DNA of 64,000 nucleotides, taken from the NCBI GenBank assembly GCA_016617855.1, contig JAECUM010003297.1, positions 1-64,000 on the forward strand. The letters are read 5' to 3'. Below the pieces are notes generated by a model. The model saw only the letters and a list, made by a program, of their open reading frames with translations. It was not told the DNA's origin and searched no databases. The translations under genes and the position numbers were made by a program. Shown in pieces: positions 25,183-36,267 of the stretch. The first letter of the stretch is position 1. Every line of letters starts with the position of its first letter. This stretch comes from Megalonaias nervosa. Its lineage: Eukaryota; Mollusca; Bivalvia; Unionida; Unionidae.

Positions 25183-25975
25183 GCGTATTTCTTTATATTT
25201 TTAAGGTATCTTTCTTATATTTCATTTTAAGTTTGCTTGACAGCTTGATTTTGTTTCTTTTAAATACTGTTTATTTCGCTTGACGTCTCTTATTTCATTC
25301 GTGTTTAATGTGTTTCTTCTGACATTTATCTTTCGTTTGTTATATTTGAGTATTAATCTTATTGTCTGAGTTTTAATAGTTTATTTTACAAGCATGCTTG
25401 TTTTATTTCATTTTTTTTTTTTCTTCTTGGTTTACTTGAACATTACTTATTTTGTGTTAATTTAATCTTTTGGGCAGCGGTGGCTTTCCATAGCAATGCC
25501 TTGGTCGAAACAATATATGCCCCGCGCAATCATAATATCGTAGATACATGCAGGCAGTTGACATCCAAGTGCGAAGTGTTTTTAGAGTATTTAGGTCGTG
25601 TCACCAACTCGAAAAAGTCACAGCATCCAACTGTTTGATGAGACAATCGTAGTTCCTGTTATCACTGTTGGTTGATCCAGATGTGTAAAATGAAGTTTCC
25701 TTTGACCAATTCTAGGTAAATCAATAGGATCCAATCTGACATGTTCGACATATTAGTATGTACTGGGTTACAACATTGACAGTTACTTGACGCTTAGTTT
25801 TTTGACAGGGTCATGACACCACTGTTATCAAGCCAGGACACTTTGGTGACCTATGCAACGTTAATCACGACCCAAGCATGACCTATTGTCCATCGGATTA
25901 CGTTGTGAACTTAACGAAATAATCTCTTCACTAGGGTAAAGTACTAACGACTTTGGATCGTAAGTTCAAATTGTT
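25181..25975. other. Non-coding stretch
   Basis: Nothing recognised. Confidence 0.5.
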
Positions 25976-25977
25976 TT

Positions 25978-26017
<40 letters not shown>
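25976..26017. repeat. (TTTC)n microsatellite
   Basis: About ten TTTC units. Confidence 0.97.
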
Positions 26018-27537
26018 AACATAATTTGGCCAAAATTGCAATTGAGCTTATGGGTGGTACCAATACCCCCTCCCCGTTTTTCTCTCTTGCCCATTTTGCT
26101 TTCCTATTGTAATGACTATTTTCATGAATATCACGAAAAATGTCCATATCGTAGTGGTAGACAGAGTAAACTGCTGTATTTCGGAATGACTGATGGCGAA
26201 TGGCTTTGCTTCGTTTGACATATACAGATTTTATTTTGTCCATTTAGTTTTGATTCGCTTGCTATGTCAGATTCCAGTTATGCTCCCTTCCATTTAGCGA
26301 TGATCTAAGATGAATATGATACAAGGGATCCTTACAAAGAATACATGATTTTGTTATTTAAATGATCATGCCCACCACCCCACCCCCAAACATCTGTTGT
26401 ATTAAAAATACGCCATATTGAGAAATTAGTTTAAACTATATTTATTTCAAATATTTTTCATACATACAAAGTGTATACTTTTAATATCGGATTTGGAAAT
26501 AAGTGTTTATAGCGCTTATGATAATCCTTCTTCCAAGAAATAAAAAGACGTTACATTAGCAGATTGGTACATTAGCGGTACAATATAGGTCATAGTCATT
26601 TGGAGTAGTCAATTCCAATGTATATACAAAGTTGATGTGTCATATAGCAACAAATGGTATGCACATAAAATCATATATCGGGTTAACCATTCAAAGTTGT
26701 ATATAAAAAAATCTAAACAAATATAAGATACTGAAGCGTTAATTATTACATCTTGTGACCAATGTTTACTTCATTTATTATGTATATTCACGGTGTATAC
26801 GAAGATATTATAGTATATGTCGATGTGGTTATGTGGACACATTCACTCATCTTAAATTAAATATTAATCGTTGTTCTAAAATTTAATACCAATATAGTTT
26901 AACCAAAGTCTATTCAATGCTAATTATTGAATGCTTTGCACCTGAACTGTCGGTAAGAAACGTCCAGACGCAAATTTTTGATCGCTATGGACTTATTCAA
27001 TGTTGGCCAGGTACGTAGACTTGGTGAAGAAAAGAGCAGGTCGGGTCTAAGCGTCACACTATAGGGAAGTATGAATATTTGTTTCAGCATGTTTAACATT
27101 TCATTGTGACGTTTCAATGCGCGTCATTAAATCCGATTTGTACTAATTACACCTCTAGGTTGACCTCATCCAAAAATGTCCGCGTATTTTAACATTGAGT
27201 TTTGCCGTATGTGTTTGTCAGGCTGTGTAAATAGTGACCTTCCAAAGAAATATGGATGTAGGATGATCAAAATAAATTGAATAATCGCTATTTACATGTA
27301 TGTGTAATCAAATTTTGAAAAACTACACCCGTTACGGTAATAGTCGGTACTGAATGCACACGACCCCTATGACTTTCACTATCGTCGATCCAAAGGTATT
27401 AAGATAATAGTATACAAAAGTGTTAACGTTGAACCCATTCTTTCCTGCCTAATATAACTACGATATTACATATCGGATAAACCGGGTTTTAAAATATTTA
27501 CTTAACTACCTTATAAATACGAATCAAAATATTTTTA
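26018..27537. other. Non-coding AT-rich stretch
   Basis: Nothing recognised on either strand. Confidence 0.5.
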
Positions 27538-27731
27538 TTATGTGTACTGTTTAGTTCTAAACAACCCAAGATCTAGAAAATCAGTATTTTCAGGGTAGTC
27601 GTGAGGACCAGTGTTGCTGGATGTTGTAATATTTTGGTCTGAAACAGGACAACGGGCACTTTTAAACAATTCCTCGTCTTCTCTGTTTGTTGGTTGAGGA
27701 TTACCAAGTACGAGTGTATACAAAATCTAAC
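27538..27731 (-). CDS. Possible 3' terminal exon of a host gene
   Basis: On the minus strand an open frame of about 63 codons runs from a ttag acceptor-like site near 27731 to a stop at 27538, with aataaa overlapping the region just after the stop. The peptide begins with a short hydrophobic stretch (ILYTLVLG) and continues with a polar Asp/Asn/Ser-rich tail, like the cytoplasmic end of a membrane protein. No family is recognised and no upstream exon was found. Confidence 0.22.
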
Positions 27732-28280
27732 CGAGTAAGAATACTATGTGAGGTGTTTTGCCTAGTTACAACATAAGTTTGACTAGATAGTAAAAAAAAA
27801 TCTTACCTCCATTTCTCCACATGAACACAAAGGAGATTCAACAATATTGTTTTTAGAGAAATGTCCCGCTCAATTCACCATGTAGCCTTAAATGTGAATG
27901 TAAAATTTGTAAATTTCCCACGCAGAAATATTTTGGAATTATAGTTATAACCATGTAATCACCTTAAGTGAGTAATGGAAGAATTGTTTCTTCTTTCAAT
28001 TGGTATTGAATTCCAGTCCTTGTTTGTAGCTGGAAAGAGAAATGAGCTGTATAAGTTCGTTCTGGACATGATCGTTTTTTTATATTTTTACTATTACGAA
28101 GAATACGCACAGAAATGTTACCCCGTCGATAACTTGCAGGTAATGAGGTCGTCTTCCGTGATACTTAAAAAAAACCCCCAAAAAACAAACCCCAAAACAA
28201 ACAAACAAACAACAACAACAACGTCTAACTTCAAATATTTCCTCACTATATAGCTCACTAAGCAATAAATCTGCATTGTC

Positions 28281-28316
<36 letters not shown>

Positions 28317-29184
28317 AGCGAACACAAGGAGACAAAATTTCGCGGTTTGAGATCTACCTCGCTCGCAGGTTCCGTTCAAATTTTCTTATACAGTCGGCGA
28401 GTTCAGACAATCGTAAATTTTACTATTTACCTTTCAATTGTCTACCGAAAAATGAGCCAACATTTTACCGTCTAATCCTTAAAGTAGGAAAACGATACTG
28501 TTGTCGCTGGTTTTTGTTGTTTGTTGTTTGCGGGTTTTTTTATTGTTATGTTTTTAATATCCGTTTTACCACACTCTCAAACCAGGTTGTAACTACTTTT
28601 TCCTACCGATTTCCTGGTTACAACTGAACAGACATGAATAGCCTTACTTGACATGCAAATGGAAATGATTAGGATTCTCTTTATCAAATCTGTATCATAA
28701 AGTTCCAACAATTTGTTGAATCCAGCTGTAAATAACTGTCAAAGTAATTCTGTCATCTCCGTGCCATGACTCCATCGGAGCCTCTAACACTGTCCCACCA
28801 GAAACAGTTCAAACAATATAAGCAGGCATTCGGACAGAAACTTTCCTAGTTGTTCAGCTAGTGATATCTTCCGTGATGCAAAATTTGACAACTGCACAAT
28901 AAATGCACAATAAATGTAAGTCACATATATCGGTATGCTGCCCCCATGTGTCGAAGAAAACATGTTATTAACGGCGACAGTAGTGAAAATGAGTGACTGT
29001 TGTTACACACGCTTCGTACATAAAAATGTTATTTATGCGCATATCAGCTGTTCTGAAGGATGAAATTCGGTTATTGACTTCAGATGAAGTTCGTATGAGA
29101 AAAGTTGAAATATTAAGCAATTTCTTTTTTCAGTTACTTTTGGGGATTTTACTAATTAATCTGAAAACTGAATGGTCTATTATC
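27732..29184. other. Non-coding stretch with an (AC)n array
   Basis: A perfect (AC)n run of about 16 units lies at 28283-28315. Otherwise nothing recognised. Confidence 0.55.
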
Positions 29185-30300
29185 ACGAATCTATGGTATC
29201 CAAATAAGTAATAGAAACGAATGAGAAGCAACAAACTTTGCAAACTTCAACAAATAATTTATTTTCCTTGAATACAAAGTGAAGAAATAACTTAACGGTA
29301 TTGCGAATTAAATCCCAAGTAATCATAGAATTACTAACACAAGTCTTAATGAATAAAGTTATGGATAAACTTTAAGTCATTCCAAATAATTTCCAACGTT
29401 GTAGGTGTTTATGTGCCGCTAGCGGCCGGTTGTCTCTAATGTACTAATGTACCTATGACCTGAATTGTAATTATGTGCCAACAGTCTTTTATTGACTCAC
29501 AGTAATATAATCTAAGGTTTCCATGTCTGAATTCGTTATATTTCCGAGTAAATGTCTTTTTCCAAAAATATTATAGAGCATTTTGTATTTCCAGAAAACA
29601 ATAATTAAGAATTAAATAATTTCAGCCCAAATGAAACACTGAATGCAACAATGATTCTGCCCAGTGGCGTCACAAGAGGGGTGCGGGGGGTGCGGACCGC
29701 ACCGGGTGACACCATCAGAGGGGGTGACACCAAAATGACTGTCTATAAAAGTTTTGAAAATTTGTGCAGGAAGGAGATCAATGGGGGTGACACCATGAGT
29801 TACCGCACATGACTGTCTATAAAATTTTTGAATTTTTGTGCAGGAAGGAGGTCCATGGGGGTGACACCATGAGTTACCGCACTGGGTGACACCAACCCTA
29901 CTGACGCCACTGATTCTGCCTCAAGATCTTCAAGTACGAATGAATAATTTCTAGATAAACAAGATTATATTTTTTAAAAACTAAGACACAAAAGAAGACT
30001 CAGGATGTAAGACAGAAGTTCATTTCGCGGACAATCCAAGCTATAACTGATAAGGTCTATTACTAAAATTATAATATAGAATGTGGTAAATATTAGGTGG
30101 ACCCCGGCATTTCATGGCGAATTTCTGATGTTCTGGACTCAGCTTGAGAAACATGTTGTTTACAAAACCAAAATCAATGATTCTGTTCAGGTAGAAAATT
30201 AATCTGATTTTGGACATGGTCAGCTGCAAGATATAATTATACATAACCCACACATATAAAGAACAAGGAAAAAACAAACAAAAATAATGCAAATTAAATA
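29185..30300 (-). repeat. LTR-like repeat, copy 3, interrupted by a MITE
   Basis: Reverse complement of the 20-22 kb repeat: its right-hand phrases (tattgcgaattaaatccc, gtatttccag, caagatctt) match copy 4 at 57.4-58.1 kb. On the minus strand it follows a Gypsy RNase H domain, the place of a 3' LTR. A 251-bp hAT MITE is inserted. The boundary at the high-coordinate end is approximate. Confidence 0.6.
29662..29912. mobile_element. hAT-type MITE, 251 bp, with an internal duplication
   Basis: Perfect 11-bp inverted ends (cagtggcgtca / tgacgccactg) and a perfect 8-bp duplication attctgcc at 29654-29661 and 29913-29920. Inside, a segment of about 85 bp with the phrase gtgcaggaaggag and gggggtgacaccatgagt is present twice in tandem. 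It is inserted in the LTR-like repeat. Confidence 0.95.
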
Positions 30301-30384
30301 TACATAACACATCTTCTCATAAAAAAGAAAGACTTATACACTGAAGCTTTTTAACTATTAGTCAAATATACATTTGAATAACAA

Positions 30385-31770
30385 TTACATAAGATGAAGT
30401 ATTATGAATGACACATAATATACATGAAGAAATTTAATATTGTACTTCTGTAGTCGTGAAAGTGCATGTACAATTATATTATCTTTTCCCTTGCTGTGCT
30501 TGATGCCATTATTGTATTCATGCAATATCAAACTCAACCTCAATAATCTCTGATTTTTGTTTTTTGTCTTGCCAATGAAAGTTAGAGAGTTGTGATCACT
30601 GAAGATAATAATCGGTGAAGGAGCTGAAACAATATATACTTCGAAGTGTTTCAAAGTCAGTATCAAAGCCAAACATTCCTTCTCGATCGTGGAATAAGTT
30701 CTTTGGTGATTATTGATTGTTTTAGAAAAATAGCACACTGTATAATCTCTATCATCTTTGCCTTCTTGAATCAATACTGCACTAATCCCAACATCACTTG
30801 CATCAACAAACATTTTCAATGATCGACTGGAATATAGAGCTGAGAGAACTGGTGCACTTTTAAGTATATACTTTAACTTATCAATAGCCTCCTGACATTT
30901 TTCAGACCAATGAAACTTGGTTTTCTTACTAACAAATTAGTCATGGGTTCAGCAATTTTGGAAAATTTGGAGCAAAATTTCCGACAATATCCAACCATAC
31001 CTAAAAAGGATCAGTTCTGCTTTCTACTGATAGGGATAGGGCATTCATAGATTGCCTTGATATTAGTATCTATAGGTTTAACTTGTCCGTGTCCCACGAT
31101 GTCCTAGAAAGGTAACACAAGCACTCACGTTTGGATAAATTAATTGTCAAATATGCATCACTGAGTCTATCAAAAAATTTCCGAATCGTCTCCAAGTAAT
31201 CTTTCTAAGTGTTGTTTTAGATGACAACATCATCGATATAAACATCACAATTATTTACACCAGATGTAATCATGTTCATTAAATGTTGAAAAGTACAAGG
31301 CGAAAATTCCAGACATAAAATTTGACACTTGACCTGACTGGATAGATTAAAGAAGGCCAAATTGTATCAAAAAACAAAGCAACAGCAACAACAAAACAAG
31401 CTTTATCAAAGCATTTACTATGGTTTTAGTTTTAATATTTCTCAAAGAAAGTGCCTCTGGGAATCTTGTGGACACACATATTATGGTCAAGAAGTATTGG
31501 GATCTGACATGGTCTTTGGTAAGGGACCAATGTAGACAACCGTTATTCTGTTAAATAGTTCGTCAAATGCAGGAACAGGTTCCAGATGAGCCTTAGGTAT
31601 CTTTTGAATGGGTTTTCCTACCATTTGTCAAATGTGACAAGATCTACAGTATTTACAAACATCCCTTTTAATTTTCGACCAATAAAAAAATTATTCAAGA
31701 TTTTGTGATAAGTCTTATTGACCCCTAAATGACTAGCCGAATGAGTGTCATGGTCTTCACTATGAATTTT
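30385..31770 (-). pseudogene. Gypsy pol remnant: integrase start, then RT palm and RNase H
   Basis: Reading on the minus strand from 31770, there is an integrase zinc-finger region (HLGVNKTYHKIL, C-x2-C near 31650) and the start of the catalytic core (GPLPKT, then a TRFPEALSLRNIK segment), in several frames. After a deletion comes RT palm with YIDD near 31235, thumb/connection, and RNase H (FVDASDVGISAVLI, ending KGKDNIIVHALSRL) in the open frame 30385-30819. Integrase before RT is the Gmr1-like pol order. Many stops and shifts make it dead. Confidence 0.85.
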
Positions 31771-31939
31771 TGTCTATACGACTTAAGAACAACAATTTTA
31801 TAGCTCACTGACCACTCGTCACCAGCGGGTACATCAGGTGGTCTCCATTATTCTCATAAGGGAACCAGTTTTAACAAAATAACAACAGGTACTTCTGTGG
31901 CTCCAGTTTCGCTAATATTTCTTTATTTATATATTTATC

Positions 31940-33237
31940 GTGTGCGATGTTTGCTCAGCCATTAAACAGCGTCATCGTCAGCAAGGTGCAGAGCCTGCAG
32001 TCCACCGGGGATTTTTTAATGAACAGTTGTTCACAATGTACGACAAGATCTGTACATCTCCACAGCTACAGGAAGAGTCAATGGCTTGGCCCCATCGGAT
32101 AAGGTTGACTGCACAACGACCCTTTCCTGTTCATAAACGGTTCAGAGTGGTCCATAAATATCGTGGAAGGTTGAAGCCAGGAGGGCAGACAGATGGCTCA
32201 GCTACGAGGGAGTGGTTTACAACGTGTGTCATATCGTCCGGCAACCGACCTAATCAGACTGGATGTCTGGAAGCCAAGCGGACTACTGGATGTGGAGTGA
32301 TGTCCACGTACAGTGGAAGTTTCTCGATTGTATAAACCTGGGCCAGCAGTTAGGTGGTTGCTTCTTGGCGACGCAGATGTGGAGTGGGAATGTTGCTGAG
32401 TACTGGCAGCCATGGTAAAAGAATAGAACGTGGTGTTCCAGAGATTATGCGCATTGTTGTGTTGAGCTGGACGTCAATTAGCTTGGTATGTGATGATTGA
32501 GCCCAGACAGGAGCTCAATACTCGGCAGTCGAATAACAGAGTGCCATTGCTGATATCTTGAGCGTCTGAGCACTAGCGCCCCAGATTGAGCCAGCCAGTT
32601 TGCGGAGTAGGTTGTTTCGAGTGCTCAGTTTTGCTACAGTTGTCTCCAGGTGGTTGTAGAATGTCAGTTATCTATCCAGAGTTACACCAATGTATGTTGG
32701 TGTCGGGTCGTGCTTTATGTGCTGCCCATTGAGGAGGATGCAAAGTTCATGGTTCGCATTTCCGTAGTTAAGGTGGAAAACGCTGGAGAATGTCTTTATT
32801 GTGCTTGGCTGCAGGTTCCGTTTCTTGAAGAAGACCATCATTTCCACCAGGTCCTTGTTCAGTACATCCTCAGGCTCAGTAAGCGAGCGACTTTGGGTCC
32901 CGAGAGCAATGCCATATGCATACATGAACTTGCGAGACTGTAATTCAGGCAAGTCATTGATATAAACATTGGACAGACTTGTCGAAAGAACAGACCCCTG
33001 TAGAAGTCCATTAGTCTGACGTCTCCACGAGCTGAAGCTCTCTCGGATGTGCACTCTGAAACGCCTGTCGCGAAGGAACAGTTCGATAGTCTCAACTTTA
33101 CAGCGTGGCAATACTCTGGAAATTTTCAGCAACAGCCCTGTATGCCAGACCGTGTCATATGCCACTGTTAGATGAAGGAAAACAACTCCAATTTTAAGGT
33201 TCCTATGAAAACCGTTTCCAACAACCTGCCTGCTCAA
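31940..33237 (-). pseudogene. 5'-truncated LINE reverse transcriptase remnant
   Basis: The frame 32668-33237 reads a non-LTR RT: VVFLHLTVAYDTVWH (motif A; the family norm is LDLTAAYDTVWH), QTNGLLQGSVLS (motif B), and a YADD-type motif C changed to YAYG. Further fragments to about 31940 carry the C-terminal part (RNNLLRKLAGSIWGAS, TLKISAMALCYSTAEY, MRIISGTPRS) in shifted frames. These phrases are typical of Jockey/CR1-like LINE ORF2. It is cut off at its 5' end exactly where the Polinton gene at 33234-34175 ends. Confidence 0.85.
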
Positions 33238-34175
33238 CAGTTATGATGTTCTCTAATAGCCCTCTGAAACAAACAGGAGATCTCATGATCTTTTTCCAGT
33301 TCGACGGCAAGTGATTGTCGCTTGAAACCCAATTTAGAATAAAGAGAATGACTATTAAAAGATGGGAATGGAACATCGTCTTCTTCACTTATATCATAAT
33401 AAGAATCAGACTTTACTTCCAACTTTGTTTGATCGACTTCTTCAAAAAACTTTTCTCGCTCATCATCACTAAAATTACGAATTTCATCGTCTAAAGTTTT
33501 GATTATCTTTAGAGACTTGTTAACAATAATCGGATCAAATTCTGGGTCTTTTTTACGTATCATTGGCAAAATTGCGTTTGCGTACACTTTAATAATTGAC
33601 TCTGCATCTGACGTCATAGTAACGATTTTAACCAAGGTTTGTTTGTCATGGTAGTACATTCCGAGATACTTAAATATACCTCGTTTTGAAAAACTATCAT
33701 ATAACTTTTTGTTTCTTTTTATTCTCATTTTTTTATTTTCCACTAGTTTGTCAAGACGAGTATGATTTTCGTTTATTCGTCTTTCTTCTAGTGTTCTTCC
33801 GCTATAAACTCGTGCCTTTATTAAATCTGATTTTATTATCAAATCTATGTTAGACCAATCAAGCTCGAGTAATATTTTTTTAAATATAATTTCAACTTGT
33901 TTTTGTTCTTCTAGACAATCATCAGGATGACAGTATCTGCTTATAATATCAAAGTTTTCTATTGCTTTTTTCAGTTGTGGTCCTCGCATATGCACAACGC
34001 GAATAAAATTAGCAAAATTTGCGGGCAATGTTGGATTGTTCAATGATTCGATGTTAAGTTTTTTCAAACTTTGTAACATTTTTGCTGTTTCATTAACAGC
34101 TCCAACATCTTTATCAGGGTTTAAAATATTATCATAACATTCTTTCGCAATGGTTATAATTGCTGGTTCTAACAT
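33234..34175 (-). CDS. Polinton protein of unknown function, 313 aa
   Basis: An intact frame beginning MLEPAIITIAKECYDN, rich in Lys, Glu, Asp and Ile with helical stretches and no signal peptide or membrane segment. I do not recognise a domain. The middle is strongly basic (residues about 145-160, KKMRIKRNKK), and the C-terminal third is acidic (EEVDQ, ISEEDD). The last residues and stop lie at the junction with the LINE, so the natural C-terminus may be lost. It starts 18 bp before the fibre-like gene's stop on the same strand. Its place at the end of the element and its open frame suggest a real element gene, perhaps structural. Confidence 0.65.
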   Translation of the reverse strand: MLEPAIITIAKECYDNILNPDKDVGAVNETAKMLQSLKKLNIESLNNPTLPANFANFIRVVHMRGPQLKKAIENFDIISRYCHPDDCLEEQKQVEIIFKKILLELDWSNIDLIIKSDLIKARVYSGRTLEERRINENHTRLDKLVENKKMRIKRNKKLYDSFSKRGIFKYLGMYYHDKQTLVKIVTMTSDAESIIKVYANAILPMIRKKDPEFDPIIVNKSLKIIKTLDDEIRNFSDDEREKFFEEVDQTKLEVKSDSYYDISEEDDVPFPSFNSHSLYSKLGFKRQSLAVELEKDHEISCLFQRAIREHHNC

Positions 34176-34192
34176 TATTTTATAGCATTAGA

Positions 34193-35485
34193 TTAAATTT
34201 GATCATCAAGTGTATATATTTGAAATGCTGTCAGTCCTGGAAATGGATGTTCAGCAGCTAAAACATTAACTCGAAAATATAAGTACTTGTTAACAGTGTT
34301 TTCTGTCGGGATTGTAAAATATTGTGTTGTTGAAATGTAAGTGTCTGTTGTGCTATACAATGTTGTCCAGTTGATATCGTCATTTGATCCTTCCAATCGC
34401 CAATTATAAATTCGACCAACACTAGAGTTTAATCGGCCTCGCAAATGAAATTGCCAAATAGCAACTGCAGTAGGACATTTAATTTTAATCCAAAAGTTTT
34501 CAACCTCTCCGTTGGTCGTCCACTCGTGGCTATCAGAGAAAGCGTAATAAGGATAATTTTCAAGATAATATGCTGATGCGCTTACCTCAAACCCAACTCG
34601 ATTGTCAGTTGCTTTATAAAGCATTGGAATATATCCAACATTGCTTTTAGTTCGTTTTATACCACTAGACAGACTATCAACATATGCTTCATTTGTCAGA
34701 TCATTAGGGCTAACTGGAACATATGTCGTAGTTATTTTATTATTTCTCATGTTTATATTGCCTGACATTGGTCCACCAGATTTTTTAAAGTATGATGCAA
34801 GTTCTTCTTTCAACTGACCAAAACTAACAGCATCAGCATCATTAGCTGGTGGTGAGGTTGTCGCTAATCCAGTTATTTTTTAATTTGACATAAATAGGTT
34901 ACCTGTCATTGTATCGCCGGCTTTGTTAAGTTTATTACCGTCAACAGATTTTAACTGCGCATAACTTATAGCTTGCGTTTGATTCAAGTTTTCTGGCGAA
35001 TATGCAGTCTCCAAATTTATTATTTTTTTTTCCTGACATGTTGATATTACCTATAACCGTTCCACCGATTTTATCAAGTTTGTTATCATCCACATACCTC
35101 AACTGTGCATAACTTACCGCTTGCGTATAATTTAAGTTTGCTGGTGGATACCTGGTCTCCAAATTTTTTTTTTTTTCTGACATATCTAAATTACCGCTTA
35201 AAGTTCCTCCTGTCAACGACAACTTGTTGTCATCAACAGATTTTAGTTGTGCATAACTGACAGCTTGTGTGTTATTAACATTTATTGGTGGACACGCTGT
35301 TTCTAAACCTAGTACTCGTTGATTTGACATAAACAGGTTTCCTGTCATTGTGTCACGGATTTTTTCAGGTAACCTGAGAAATCAATCTTGCCGTCTGTTA
35401 TTGTTGTAGTTGTACTTAAGCTGATGAATCTGCTATCAACGTTCCAAATTTTGTATAGTAGCTCATTATTTATTGTCCTACATAA
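34193..35485 (-). pseudogene. Fibre-like protein: tail-type repeats plus discoidin-like C-terminus
   Basis: Frames 35348-34941 and 34813-34193 plus short pieces upstream form one gene of about 430 codons. It has four or more units of about 45-55 residues with the pattern GG-x-M-x-GN-x-x-M, then P, then AVSYAQLKSVDDNKL. Similar repeats form trimeric tail-fibre shafts in phages. The last 130 residues (FSDSHEWTTNGEVENFW, WRLEGSNDDINWTTLY) look like an F5/8 type C (discoidin, sugar- or lipid-binding) fold. This is a candidate attachment protein. Breaks: a shift after the start, shifts at T runs near 35030 and 35165, and one in-frame TAA near 34880. Confidence 0.75.
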
Positions 35486-35535
35486 AATTGTCAACATTAG
35501 TCAGTTTAATATAACATAAAATTATATAACAAACA
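35486..35535. promoter_or_regulatory. Divergent intergenic region with TATATAA before the ATPase
   Basis: About 50 bp separate the fibre-like gene and the ATPase. TATATAA at 35523-35529 lies 6 bp before the ATPase ATG. The same kind of box precedes several other genes of the element. Confidence 0.4.
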
Positions 35536-36219
35536 ATGGCAAAATCGACGATATTAAATTTTGATACAGAGCGGTTGGTGAAACATAAACATAACAACGA
35601 ACTTCCAGATTGTCATTATCTTATTGTTGGGCGAACTGGATCGGGAAAAACAAATTTGCTTATGAATTTACTTCTTGGTGATAATTTTAATTACGATCGA
35701 GTTTATATTTATATTTATACAATTAATCCGCAGCAAGATAAGTACGAGCTACTAAGCGAATATAATAACAAACTTCGTGATGATCTTGATGCTGGTGAAG
35801 ATTTTTTTATTATCAAACAACCAGAAGATCTTGTTGCAGTTAATCAACTTGATTCGTCCGAACATAAAATAGTAGTTTTTGACGATATTCCGCTAAATAA
35901 TGTAGAAATGAACAAAATAAGATCGTATTTTTCACTGTCGCGAAATAAGAAATGTAATTCTGTTTATCTCGCCCAGGGTTTTTATAATGTTGACAGATTT
36001 ATTCGGCGAAATACTGGTTGTTTTATATTATTTCCAGGACTGGACGATGTTGACGTTAGAAATATGGCGAACGAACAATGCGGTGACGTAACGAAAGATA
36101 AATTTATCGAATTATATCATAAAGCTACAAAAGATAAATATAACTTTTTCTTATTTGATAAACTTACACATCATCCAACTAAAATGTTTAGATGCTGTAT
36201 TGACAGTTACTTGCAGTAA
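35536..36219 (+). CDS. Packaging ATPase of the FtsK/HerA (A32-like) type
   Basis: Intact 227-aa frame. Walker A is GRTGSGKTN (about residues 32-40), and Walker B is IVVFDDI (about 112-118) followed by a polar sensor region (SLSRNKKCNSVYLAQGF). Length and motif order match the genome-packaging ATPases of Polintons, adenovirus-like elements and poxvirus A32. It would drive DNA into a capsid inside the host cell. It lies first on the plus strand, upstream of the capsid genes. It is one of the few core genes of this copy with no break. Confidence 0.92.
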   Translation: MAKSTILNFDTERLVKHKHNNELPDCHYLIVGRTGSGKTNLLMNLLLGDNFNYDRVYIYIYTINPQQDKYELLSEYNNKLRDDLDAGEDFFIIKQPEDLVAVNQLDSSEHKIVVFDDIPLNNVEMNKIRSYFSLSRNKKCNSVYLAQGFYNVDRFIRRNTGCFILFPGLDDVDVRNMANEQCGDVTKDKFIELYHKATKDKYNFFLFDKLTHHPTKMFRCCIDSYLQ

Positions 36220-36254
36220 GTTTTTGTTTTCGATAGTCTTAATTTTATAAAATT

Positions 36255-36263
36255 TATATATAA
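36255..36263 (+). promoter_or_regulatory. TATATATAA box before the coiled-coil gene
   Basis: It ends 4 bp before ATG 36268, in the same position relative to the start as the boxes before the ATPase and polymerase. Confidence 0.4.
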
Positions 36264-36267
36264 TAAA

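Noticed and set aside
28080..28379. 99-codon minus-strand frame
   Set aside because: Built on the (AC)n microsatellite and a C/A-rich run; composition is an artefact.
30041..30310. 89-codon minus-strand frame near the Gypsy remnant
   Set aside because: AT-rich random composition; the region is part of the LTR-like repeat.
31940..32335. 131-codon plus-strand frame in the LINE region
   Set aside because: It is antisense to readable LINE RT C-terminal fragments and has no domain of its own.
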